Program-made: the position numbers and the translations under genes
The notes under the pieces: generated by a model
Seen by the model: the letters and a program-made list of their open reading frames with translations, nothing else
What the model was told of the DNA's origin: nothing
Databases searched by the model: none
DNA from: an uncultured Prevotella sp.
GTDB lineage: Bacteria; Bacteroidota; Bacteroidia; Bacteroidales; Bacteroidaceae
Reading direction: 5' to 3'
DNA: 21,441 bases
Assembly (NCBI GenBank): GCA_900548585.1
Contig: URLI01000037.1
Location: forward strand, 1 to 21,441
Part shown: positions 14,680 to 21,441 of the stretch, piece by piece
How positions within the stretch are numbered: position 1 is the first letter of the stretch
Layout of the letters: every line of letters begins with the position of its first letter

Positions 14680-16137
14680 TTATCCCACCGTTCCCTCAAG
14701 CGAGACGGAAAGCAGTTTCTGCGCCTCCACGGCAAATTCCATGGGGAGTTTGTTCAGCACATCCTTGGCATATCCGTTGACGATCAGCCCCACGGCCTGC
14801 TCGGTGGGTATGCCGCGCTGGTTGCAGTAGAACAGCTGGTCCTCGGATATTTTGCTCGTCGTTGCCTCGTGCTCGAAGATGGCGGTGTCGTTATGCACGT
14901 CCATATACGGGAAGGTGTGCGCCCCGCAGTCGCTGCCAAGCAGCAGCGAGTCGCACGAGCTGTAGTTGCGCGCGTTCTCCGCCGTTGCCGCCGCCCGCAC
15001 CAGCCCTCGGTATGAGTTCTGCGAATGCCCGGCGGAAATGCCCTTCGAGATGATTGTCGACTTGGTGTTGCGCCCGAGGTGTATCATCTTTGTCCCGGTG
15101 TCGGCCTCCTGGTGGTGGTTAGTCACGGCAACGCTGTAGAACTCTGCCTGCGAGTTGTCGCCGCGCAGTATGCACGACGGGTATTTCCACGTCACCGCGC
15201 TTCCGGTCTCCACCTGCGTCCACGACAGTTTCGAGCCTTCGCCGCGCAGCTCGCCGCGCTTCGTCACGAGGTTCAGCACGCCGCCCTTGCCATGCTCGTC
15301 GCCGGGATACCAGTTCTGCACCGTGGAGTATTTCACCTCGGCGCGGTCGTTGACTATTATCTCGACGATGGCGGCATGTAGTTGGTTCTCATCGCGCATC
15401 GGGGCAGTGCAGCCCTCCAGGTACGAGACGTATGCGTCGTCGTCGGCAACAATCAGCGTGCGCTCGAACTGCCCCGTGTTGCGGGCGTTGATGCGGAAAT
15501 AGCTGCTCAGTTCCATCGGCGAGCGCACCCCTTTCGGGATATAAACGAACGAGCCGTCGCTGAACACGGCACTGTTCAATGCGGCAAAGAAATTGTCGCG
15601 GTATGGCACCACCGTGCCGAGATATTTCCTGACGAGGTCGGGGTGCTGCTTCACGGCATCCCCTATCGAGCAGAATATGATTCCCTTCTCGGCGAGTTTT
15701 TTCTTGAACGTCGTCTTGACCGACACCGAGTCCATTATGGCATCCACGGCGGTTCCGCTCAGCGCGAGCCGCTCCTCGAGCGGGATGCCGAGTTTGTCGA
15801 ATGTCTTCATCAGCTCCGGGTCGATGTCCTCTGCCGTCGCCGGTCCTTCCTTCTTAGGTTTTGCCAGCGGGTCGGCATAGTAGGAAATCGCCTGGTAGTC
15901 TATCGGCGGCAGGTTGACATGCCCCCAGTCAGGCTGTTTCATCGTCTGCCAGTGGCGGAATGCCTTGAGGCGGAACTCCAGCAGCCAGTCTGGCTCGCCC
16001 TTCTTGGCAGAAATGAGGCGCACGACATCCTCGTTGAGCCCCTTCTCTATAATATCCGTATGCACGTCGGTGGTGAATCCGAACTCATATTTCTGATCCG
16101 CCACCTTGCGCACGAAATCGTTGTTTCCCTTGTTCAC
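14680..16137 (-). CDS. sufB: Fe-S cluster assembly scaffold subunit SufB
   Basis: 485 aa, typical for SufB, the main scaffold subunit that receives sulfur and holds the nascent Fe-S cluster with SufC and SufD. Family motifs are continuous: YEFGFTTDVHTDIIEKGL at the N-terminus, GDEHGKGGVLNLVTKRG at about 279-295, GRNTKSTIISKGISAG at about 355-370, then SSCDSLLLGSDCGAHTFPY with Cys395 and Cys404, and IFEHEATTSKI at about 420-430, the region of the E. coli cluster ligands. The start is GTG at 16137; TGA lies two codons upstream, so it is the only extended in-frame choice, and the ATG at 16144 is out of frame. The gene follows infB by 48 bp with no promoter seen. Confidence 0.96.
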   Translation of the reverse strand: MNKGNNDFVRKVADQKYEFGFTTDVHTDIIEKGLNEDVVRLISAKKGEPDWLLEFRLKAFRHWQTMKQPDWGHVNLPPIDYQAISYYADPLAKPKKEGPATAEDIDPELMKTFDKLGIPLEERLALSGTAVDAIMDSVSVKTTFKKKLAEKGIIFCSIGDAVKQHPDLVRKYLGTVVPYRDNFFAALNSAVFSDGSFVYIPKGVRSPMELSSYFRINARNTGQFERTLIVADDDAYVSYLEGCTAPMRDENQLHAAIVEIIVNDRAEVKYSTVQNWYPGDEHGKGGVLNLVTKRGELRGEGSKLSWTQVETGSAVTWKYPSCILRGDNSQAEFYSVAVTNHHQEADTGTKMIHLGRNTKSTIISKGISAGHSQNSYRGLVRAAATAENARNYSSCDSLLLGSDCGAHTFPYMDVHNDTAIFEHEATTSKISEDQLFYCNQRGIPTEQAVGLIVNGYAKDVLNKLPMEFAVEAQKLLSVSLEGTVG

Positions 16138-16160
16138 AAATCATTATGATTTATCTGGCA

Positions 16161-16183
16161 GCCGGCAAACTTGATTGCCCGGC
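16161..16183. other. Hairpin between infB and sufB
   Basis: GCCGGCAA (16161-16168) pairs with TTGCCCGGC (16175-16183), with one bulged base and the loop ACTTGA. It starts just after the infB stop and lacks a T-tract. It might be a pausing or processing site that sets suf expression relative to infB. Confidence 0.45.
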
Positions 16184-16185
16184 AG

Positions 16186-19056
16186 TCAGAGTTTCTGTTC
16201 AACCTCTATCTCGGTGAACGTCTCAATTATGTCACCCACCTCTATGTCGTTGTAGTTGACGAGCGAGATGCCGCACTCCAGTCCCGTCGCCACTTCCTTC
16301 GCGTCATCCTTGTAGCGTTTCAGCGCGTCGATGGCGGCGGTGTGCACCACGATGCCGTCGCGCACCACCCTCGCCTTGTCCTTGTTGTGCACCTTCCCGT
16401 CGGTGACGAGGCCGCCGGCCACGGTGCCGACCTTCGAGATCTTGAACACCTGCTTCACCTCTATCTCTCCGGTGACTATCTCCTTCTTCACCTTGTCGAG
16501 CATTCCCTCCATCGTCGATTTCACCTCGTCGATGGCGTCGTATATTATTGAATATGTGTTTATCTCAACGCCCTCGCGCTCCGCAATCCTGCGGGCATCG
16601 GCAGACGGGCGCACCTGGAAGCCTACTATGATGGCGTCAGATGCACTTGCCAGCATCACGTCGTTCTCGCTGATCTGTCCCACCGCCTTGTTGATTACGT
16701 TCACCTGCACCTTCTCCGTTGACAGTTTTATGAACGAGTCTGCCAGAGCCTCGATACTGCCGTCGGTGTCACCCTTCACGATGATGTTCAGTTCGTGGAA
16801 CTCGCCGAGCGCTATGCGGTGGCTGATGTCGTCGAGGCCGAGTTTCCTGGTTGTCCGCAGGCTCTGCTCGCGCTGCAGCTGCGTGCGCTTGTTGGTAATG
16901 TCGCGCGCTTCCTGTTCCGATTCCATCACATGGAACGAGTCGCCGGCCGTCGGCGCGCCATTGAGGCCGAGGATTATCGCCGGCTCTGATGGCTTTGCCT
17001 CCTGGATGCGCTGGTTTCGCTCGTTGAACATCGCCTTTATACGTCCGTATGACGTTCCGGCAAGCACCACGTCGCCTATTTTCAGCGTTCCGTTTGACAC
17101 GAGCACCGTGCTGACATAGCCGCGCCCCTTGTCGAGCGACGACTCTATTATCGAGCCGGTGGCATTGCGGTTCGGGTTGGCCTTGAGGTCGAGCATCTCG
17201 GCCTCGAGCAGCACCTTTTCCAACAGTTCGTTCACGCCGATGCCTTTCTTTGCCGATATTTCCTGGCACTGGTATTTTCCGCCCCACTCTTCCACGAGCA
17301 GGTTCATTTTTGACAGGTCCTCGCGTATCTTGTCGGGGTTTGCCCCTGGCTTGTCAATCTTGTTTATGGCGAACACCATAGGCACGTTGGCGGCCTGCGC
17401 ATGCGCGATGGCCTCCTTGGTGGTGGGCATCACGGAGTCGTCGGCGGCAATGATGATGATTGCGATGTCCGTCACCTGCGCTCCACGGGCGCGCATGGCG
17501 GTGAACGCCTCGTGCCCGGGGGTGTCGAGGAACGTTATTTCCCTTCCGTCACCGAGTGTCACGTTGTATGCGCCGATGTGCTGCGTGATGCCCCCGGCTT
17601 CGCCGGCGATGACGTTGGTGTTGCGGATATGGTCGAGCAGCGATGTCTTTCCGTGGTCAACATGCCCCATGACGGTGACGATGGGGGCGCGCGACACGAG
17701 GTCGTTCTCGTCGTCCACCTCCTCGGTTATCGCCTCCTGCACCTCGGCGCTCACATACTCCGTCTTGAAGCCGAACTCGTCTGCCACGATGTTTATCGTC
17801 TCTGCGTCGAGACGCTGGTTGATGCTCACCATTATGCCGAGCGACATGCATGTGCCTATCACCTGGTTTACGCCAACGTCCATCATGGTGGCAAGTTCGC
17901 TCACGGTGACGAACTCCGTCAGTTTCAGCACCTTGCTCTCTGCGCGTGCCTCTGCCTTCTGTGCGTCCATCTTCTCCTGCGCGGCGTCGCGCTTCTCCCT
18001 GCGGTATTTCGCGCCTTTCTTGTTCTTGGACTTCGATGTGAGCCGCGCGAGCGTCTCCTTAACCTGCTTTGCAACGTCCTCCTCGTTCACCTCGAGCGGT
18101 TTCTGGGGGCGGTTCTTGCGCCTTCTCTTTACGCTGCCCTGCTGCACTTTTCCTCCGCCGCCCTGTTGCTGAGAGGCCTGCCGTGCCGCTGCGGCTATGT
18201 CAACGCGCTCCTTCGTGATGCGCTGGCGTTTCTTCTTTCCGCCGCCCTGCGTTTTGCCCTGTGCGGCCTTCTCCTCGCGCTCGCGCCGCCTCTCCTCCTT
18301 GGTTTTCTTCTTGGGGCGCGTGCTCTGGTTTATCTCGTCGAGGTTTATCGAGCCCAGCACCTTCACGCGCGGGGCGAGTTCTTCCTCGCTCCTGAGTGTG
18401 AACACTTCGTTCTTCTTTTCTTCGTTCTTCTCAGTCTGCACTTCTTCCGCCTTCTGCGGTTTCGGCTGCCCTGCGTCGGCATGTTGCGCTGCGTTCTGCG
18501 CCTGCGCCTTCCGTTTCGTGTCGTGCGGCTTCGGCGCCTGCTGCTTTGGCGCGTCTCCCACGCCTTTCGCCTCCGCGCCATTCGCCTCGGCCTTTGGCAT
18601 CGCCTTATTCCCGGCCGCCGTTTCCGGCTTAGTTTCCCCGACGGTTTTTTCCGGCATTTTCACCGCAGGCCCGGTTGTTTTCCCCGTCACGGCGGCGGTA
18701 TTTTCCTTTTCCGCTTTAGGGCTGTGTTTTTTTGCCGCCGGCTTTCCTATCCCGTCAAGGTCAATCTTGCCGAGCGGCGTGTAAACCTGCGTTCTGGGTT
18801 GTTCTGCCTTGCGTTCCACCTTTTTCTCCGTCTTACGCTTTTCCTTGGGTTTTTTAGGGAACAGCTTGCCGGCATCGTCCTTGACTTCCTTGTCTTTCTT
18901 GAAAGCCTCAACCAGGGCGTTGTACTGAGCCTCGCTGAGTTTGAAGCTCATCTCCGGCTTCACCTCACCGAGGTTCGGTCTCTTCTCGAGGAATTCAACT
19001 GCCGTTTGAAGACCGATGTTCAATTCTCTTATTGCCTTATTTAATCTTACGTTCAT
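16186..19056 (-). CDS. infB: Translation initiation factor IF-2
   Basis: 956 aa. IF-2 is the GTPase that places initiator fMet-tRNA on the 30S subunit and promotes subunit joining. Residues about 80-370 are a long, charged, low-complexity linker rich in Lys, Glu, Ala and Gln (KPKEKRKTEKKVERK), normal for IF-2 and probably disordered. The N2 domain follows (LTEFVTVSELATMMDVGVNQ). The G domain begins with G1 GHVDHGKTS at 464-472 (Lys470), followed by AGGITQHIGAY, DTPGHEAFTAMRARGAQVTD and NKIDKPGA. Domains II-IV run to the C-terminus (IDEVKSTMEGML). It lies 168 bp after nusA, an unusually wide gap for this operon, with several hairpins. An antisense ORF over the linker is a coding shadow. Confidence 0.97.
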   Translation of the reverse strand: MNVRLNKAIRELNIGLQTAVEFLEKRPNLGEVKPEMSFKLSEAQYNALVEAFKKDKEVKDDAGKLFPKKPKEKRKTEKKVERKAEQPRTQVYTPLGKIDLDGIGKPAAKKHSPKAEKENTAAVTGKTTGPAVKMPEKTVGETKPETAAGNKAMPKAEANGAEAKGVGDAPKQQAPKPHDTKRKAQAQNAAQHADAGQPKPQKAEEVQTEKNEEKKNEVFTLRSEEELAPRVKVLGSINLDEINQSTRPKKKTKEERRREREEKAAQGKTQGGGKKKRQRITKERVDIAAAARQASQQQGGGGKVQQGSVKRRRKNRPQKPLEVNEEDVAKQVKETLARLTSKSKNKKGAKYRREKRDAAQEKMDAQKAEARAESKVLKLTEFVTVSELATMMDVGVNQVIGTCMSLGIMVSINQRLDAETINIVADEFGFKTEYVSAEVQEAITEEVDDENDLVSRAPIVTVMGHVDHGKTSLLDHIRNTNVIAGEAGGITQHIGAYNVTLGDGREITFLDTPGHEAFTAMRARGAQVTDIAIIIIAADDSVMPTTKEAIAHAQAANVPMVFAINKIDKPGANPDKIREDLSKMNLLVEEWGGKYQCQEISAKKGIGVNELLEKVLLEAEMLDLKANPNRNATGSIIESSLDKGRGYVSTVLVSNGTLKIGDVVLAGTSYGRIKAMFNERNQRIQEAKPSEPAIILGLNGAPTAGDSFHVMESEQEARDITNKRTQLQREQSLRTTRKLGLDDISHRIALGEFHELNIIVKGDTDGSIEALADSFIKLSTEKVQVNVINKAVGQISENDVMLASASDAIIVGFQVRPSADARRIAEREGVEINTYSIIYDAIDEVKSTMEGMLDKVKKEIVTGEIEVKQVFKISKVGTVAGGLVTDGKVHNKDKARVVRDGIVVHTAAIDALKRYKDDAKEVATGLECGISLVNYNDIEVGDIIETFTEIEVEQKL

Positions 19057-19110
19057 CTATATATTTTCAGGTTTCTTGTTCTTTTAATGTTCTTCGCTAT
19101 TGACACTTGA

Positions 19111-19225
19111 GCCATTCCGCATGGCAACTGTCTCTTTGAGAGAAGTCGGGTCCCCGTGTTGTCCGTCGCCGGACATTGTTGCTGCTGTTCACCCCAGCGT
19201 GACGCTGCCCTGCGGGCGTGGCGCT
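19111..19225 (-). promoter_or_regulatory. Structured nusA-infB intergenic leader
   Basis: Four potential hairpins crowd into this spacer. They are AGCG/CGCT plus ACGC/GCGT at 19196-19225, touching the nusA stop; TGTCCG/CGGACA at 19160-19175 with a GCGA (GNRA) loop on the minus-strand RNA; TCTCT/AGAGA at 19131-19143; and GCCAT/ATGGC at 19111-19125. None has a T-tract and no TAnnTTTG promoter is seen. A leader controlling infB, or a processing site, is inferred. Confidence 0.5.
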
Positions 19226-20481
19226 CACTGCTCGAACTCTGCCTTCAGTATGCGGATGACGTTGTCCACTGTTTCCTCCTCGAGGTCAGCCTTCTCGATG
19301 AGCATCTCGCGCGGGGCGTTGATCACGGCCTTCGCCGTGTCGAGCCCGATGCCCTTGATTGCGTCGATGACCCACTGGTCTATCTCGTCGGCGAACTCGT
19401 CAAGATAGATGTCCTCGTCGGCCTCGCTCTCGTCGACCTCGCGGAACACGTCGATGGTGTAGCCCGTGAGCATCGAGGCGAGCTTGATGTTAAGGCCGCC
19501 GCGGCCAATGGCGAGCGACACCTCCTCGGGCTTCAGATACACCTCGGCCTTCATGTTCTCGTCGTCGATGTTGAGGCTCGACACCTTCGCCGGGCTGAGC
19601 GACCGCTGTATGAAGAGCTTGTTGTTCGACGTGTAGTTTATCACGTCGATGTTCTCGTTGCACAGCTCGCGCACTATGCCGCGCACGCGCCCGCCGTTTA
19701 CGCCGACGCACGCTCCAACCGGGTCGATGCGCTCGTCGTAGCTTTCCACTGCCACCTTGGCTCTCTCGCCCGGCATCCGCGCCACGCGGCGCACCGTTAT
19801 CAGCCCGTCGGCAATCTCGGGCACCTCGGCCTCGAGCAGCCTCTCGAGGAACACCGGGCTGGTGCGGCTCAGGATTATCTTCGGGTTGTTGTTCTCGTTG
19901 TCAACGCGCAGTATGACGGCGCGGATGGTCTCTCCCTTGTGGTAGATGTCCCTCTGTATCTGCTCGCTCTTGGGGAGTATCAGCTCGTTGTTGTCATCGT
20001 CAACGAGCAGCACCTCGCGCTTCCACACCTGATACACCTCGGCGCTTATCACCTGCCCCACGCGGTCCTTGTATTTGTTGTACAGGGAGTCGTGCTCCAG
20101 CTCAAGTATCTTGGACGACAGCGTCTGGCGGAGGTTCAGTATGGCGCGGCGGCCGAACTTCGCGAAGTCGACGCGCTCTGACACGTCCTCGCCAACCTCG
20201 TAGTCGCCCTCGATCTTGCGCGCGTCGCTCAGTGAGATCTCCTTGTTCTCGTCCTGCACCTCACCGTCTGCCACCACGACGCGGTTACGGTAAATCTCGA
20301 AGTCGCCCTTGTCGGGGTTCACGATAACGTCGAAGTTCTCATCGGAACCGTATATCTTCGCTATCACGTTGCGGAAACTTTCCTCAAGCACGCTAACAAG
20401 GGTGGTGCGGTCGATGTGCTTCGACTCGTTGAACTCCTTAAAGGTATCGACCATGCTTATGGTCTCTTTCTTTGTTGCCAT
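19225..20481 (-). CDS. nusA: Transcription termination/antitermination factor NusA
   Basis: 418 aa, normal for Bacteroidetes NusA. It binds RNA polymerase and nascent RNA to modulate pausing, termination and antitermination. The N-terminal RNAP-binding part covers about 1-130, the S1 domain 140-205 (VGQVISAEVYQVWKREVLLV), KH1 about 235-300 (GVNGGRVRGIVREL) and KH2 about 305-348 (AIGRGGLNIKLASM). A short C-terminal helical region at 370-418 (IKGIGLDTAKAVI) resembles a helix-hairpin-helix. The frame is open to 20547, but I chose ATG 20481 (MATKKETISM): the 22 residues before it are unlike the family and mostly basic. It is 70 bp from rimP and co-transcribed with it. Confidence 0.96.
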   Translation of the reverse strand: MATKKETISMVDTFKEFNESKHIDRTTLVSVLEESFRNVIAKIYGSDENFDVIVNPDKGDFEIYRNRVVVADGEVQDENKEISLSDARKIEGDYEVGEDVSERVDFAKFGRRAILNLRQTLSSKILELEHDSLYNKYKDRVGQVISAEVYQVWKREVLLVDDDNNELILPKSEQIQRDIYHKGETIRAVILRVDNENNNPKIILSRTSPVFLERLLEAEVPEIADGLITVRRVARMPGERAKVAVESYDERIDPVGACVGVNGGRVRGIVRELCNENIDVINYTSNNKLFIQRSLSPAKVSSLNIDDENMKAEVYLKPEEVSLAIGRGGLNIKLASMLTGYTIDVFREVDESEADEDIYLDEFADEIDQWVIDAIKGIGLDTAKAVINAPREMLIEKADLEEETVDNVIRILKAEFEQ

Positions 20482-20551
20482 TTTATATCTTTTTTGTTTC
20501 TTGTCATATTTGTTTGCGGCGCAGCCGCGCCGCAGCCCGGCCCGCACGGCG

Positions 20552-21016
20552 TCAGAACTTGATGAGGTACTTGCAGTATTTCACCTCGTCCATGCTGAAC
20601 TCGTGGTCAACGTCTTGCGTGACGGGGCGTTTCCTGCCCTCGACCTTGGCCTTCTCCTGGACGCTGACGGTGAATTTCCTGCCATCGACGGCCTTCAGCG
20701 TACCCTTCACCTTTTTACCTCCGGCAGTAAGCACCTCCACCTCCTTGCCGATGAAGTTGCGGTATTGCTGCTCCACCTTGAACGGTTGCCCGAGCCCTGC
20801 CGAGCCCACCTCCAGGTCATAGTCCTCCTCGTCACGGCTGAGATGCTCCTCTATGAAGCGGCTCAGCTCGACACAGTCCTCAATCCACACCCCGTCGGCA
20901 TGGTCGATTTCCACCACGATTTTGTTGTCCGCGCTGACGTCAACATCCACGAGGAAATACTCCTTGCCCTCAAGCCACTGGTTCACAAGTTCGCCTACAA
21001 TCTTCCTGTCAATCAT
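20552..21016 (-). CDS. rimP: Ribosome maturation factor RimP
   Basis: 154 aa, near the E. coli length of ~150. RimP assists late assembly of the 30S subunit. The N-terminal alpha/beta domain covers about 1-75 (YFLVDVDVSADNKIVVEIDH) and includes the motif region LEVGSAGLGQPFK at about 68-80, the Bacteroidetes version of the family's VSSPGLDRPL loop. A C-terminal SH3-like barrel follows (VEVLTAGGKKVKGTLKAVDG). It heads the rimP-nusA-infB-sufBCD unit, driven by the promoter at 21087-21117. The position directly before nusA is the standard bacterial context. Confidence 0.93.
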   Translation of the reverse strand: MIDRKIVGELVNQWLEGKEYFLVDVDVSADNKIVVEIDHADGVWIEDCVELSRFIEEHLSRDEEDYDLEVGSAGLGQPFKVEQQYRNFIGKEVEVLTAGGKKVKGTLKAVDGRKFTVSVQEKAKVEGRKRPVTQDVDHEFSMDEVKYCKYLIKF

Positions 21017-21044
21017 TCTAACGTATTACATTTATTTAAATGGA

Positions 21045-21072
21045 AATGTGGAACTCCGAGAAGCCCCACATT
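21045..21072. other. Hairpin in the rimP leader
   Basis: AATGTGG (21045-21051) pairs with CCACATT (21066-21072) around 14 nt; outer GG/CC pairs extend it past a bulge. It lies in the ~65-nt untranslated leader between the rimP promoter and its ATG, where it could affect translation of the first gene. Confidence 0.45.
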
Positions 21073-21086
21073 CCACCGAACGTTTG

Positions 21087-21117
21087 CAAAGGTACATTTT
21101 TTTTTATTTCCATACAA
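21087..21117 (-). promoter_or_regulatory. Promoter of the rimP-nusA-infB-suf operon
   Basis: Minus strand: TTG (21115-21117), 20 bp, TACCTTTG (21087-21094), the Bacteroidetes consensus. Start of transcription is expected near 21080, with a leader of about 65 nt. The spacer is A-rich. Confidence 0.75.
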
Positions 21118-21129
21118 GTGTTTTCCGTA

Positions 21130-21441
21130 AAAAAACAGCCAATGGAACAAAAAAGTCGCCTTCCTTATTTGCCTCGCAGCGTTTCAGGCCTGCAAATAGT
21201 GCGGAGATTAAACCCAAACCGGTCATTGCAACACTGATTTTCCCATTTCGTCTTGGCAACCGGCTGCAATCAGTTCGGGCTACGATAACCGATTTGGGTT
21301 CAATAGCCGCATGGCCTCGCATCATCAGGAACGGCGGTGTGGGGATTGCGTGAGGCGGGCATGCGACAGTCTGAATATGAGAAAGCAAGAGGGTGTGTCA
21401 AAACACCCAATATGAAAATATTAAACTCGTTGTGTGTCCAT
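21130..21441. repeat. Probable dispersed noncoding repeat with nested inverted repeats
   Basis: No convincing gene is present. AACCCAAACCGGT (21211-21223) and ACCGATTTGGGTT (21288-21300) are reverse complements with one mismatch. Inside them ATTGCA (21225-21230) pairs with TGCAAT (21265-21270), so the block can fold into a long stem. Further right lies GAGGGTGTGTCAAAA (21389-21403), whose GGGTGT pairs with ACACCC (21391-21408) and is followed by AATAT/ATATT. The block resembles repeated intergenic sequence or the end of a mobile element; I could not search for further copies. The left boundary is approximate, placed just beyond the rimP promoter. Confidence 0.45.

Noticed and set aside
17401..19044. 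547-codon open frame antisense to infB
   Set aside because: Arises opposite the Lys/Glu-rich GC-biased linker of IF-2; composition is Leu/Arg/His/Cys-rich and without any family signature.
20482..20547. 22-residue upstream extension of NusA
   Set aside because: Basic sequence unlike NusA; the internal ATG at 20481 begins the expected domain.
21104..21388. 94-aa ORF on the minus strand upstream of rimP
   Set aside because: It overlaps the rimP promoter, lies on top of inverted repeats, begins without a plausible signal and has no recognised family; better explained as a noncoding repeat.

Overview
The window reads as the chromosome of a Bacteroidales bacterium, most likely a Prevotella-like member of the Prevotellaceae. 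Four things support this: secreted proteins that end in Por/type IX-secretion sorting domains; an HU-like protein paired with a tiny 'smalltalk' ORF; the cluster rimP-nusA-infB followed by sufBCD; and at least six promoters of the Bacteroidetes type (TTG, 19-20 bp, TAnnTTTG). The genus is inference. No phage, CRISPR, tRNA or rRNA was found.

Layout. 1-124 (-) is the 5' end of a secreted protein that runs off the left edge, with its promoter and a long leader (125-277). 350-1102 (-) is tcdA, a tRNA t6A-cyclising enzyme, divergent from 1327-1779 (+), an HU-family DNA-binding protein whose stop codon overlaps a 33-37 aa smalltalk ORF (to 1892). After a strong terminator comes a promoter region filled with repeated TTTTCC(A)nCGGGAA-like motifs, then nrdD and nrdG (2209-4810, +), the oxygen-sensitive class III ribonucleotide reductase and its radical-SAM activase. 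A shared terminator separates these from three large minus-strand genes (5009-12244). Each encodes a signal peptide, beta-rich extracellular domains and a C-terminal sorting domain: probable type IX secretion cargo of unknown substrate.

From 21117 down to 12393 the minus strand carries an apparent single transcription unit, rimP-nusA-infB-sufB-sufC-sufD, closed by two tandem terminators. It couples ribosome maturation, transcription elongation/antitermination and translation initiation to Fe-S cluster assembly. The nusA-infB spacer (168 bp) has four potential hairpins. No cysteine desulfurase (sufS) lies in the window. The right edge (about 21130-21441), upstream of rimP, is noncoding. It holds a nested inverted-repeat element and a sequence resembling a transposon terminus, probably a dispersed repeat.

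The least explained items are the motif array around the nrdDG promoter, the structured nusA-infB leader, the right-edge repeat, a terminator that contains a promoter at 12313-12359, and the duplicated unknown domain in the 533-aa secreted protein. I saw no clear new defence or biosynthetic system.
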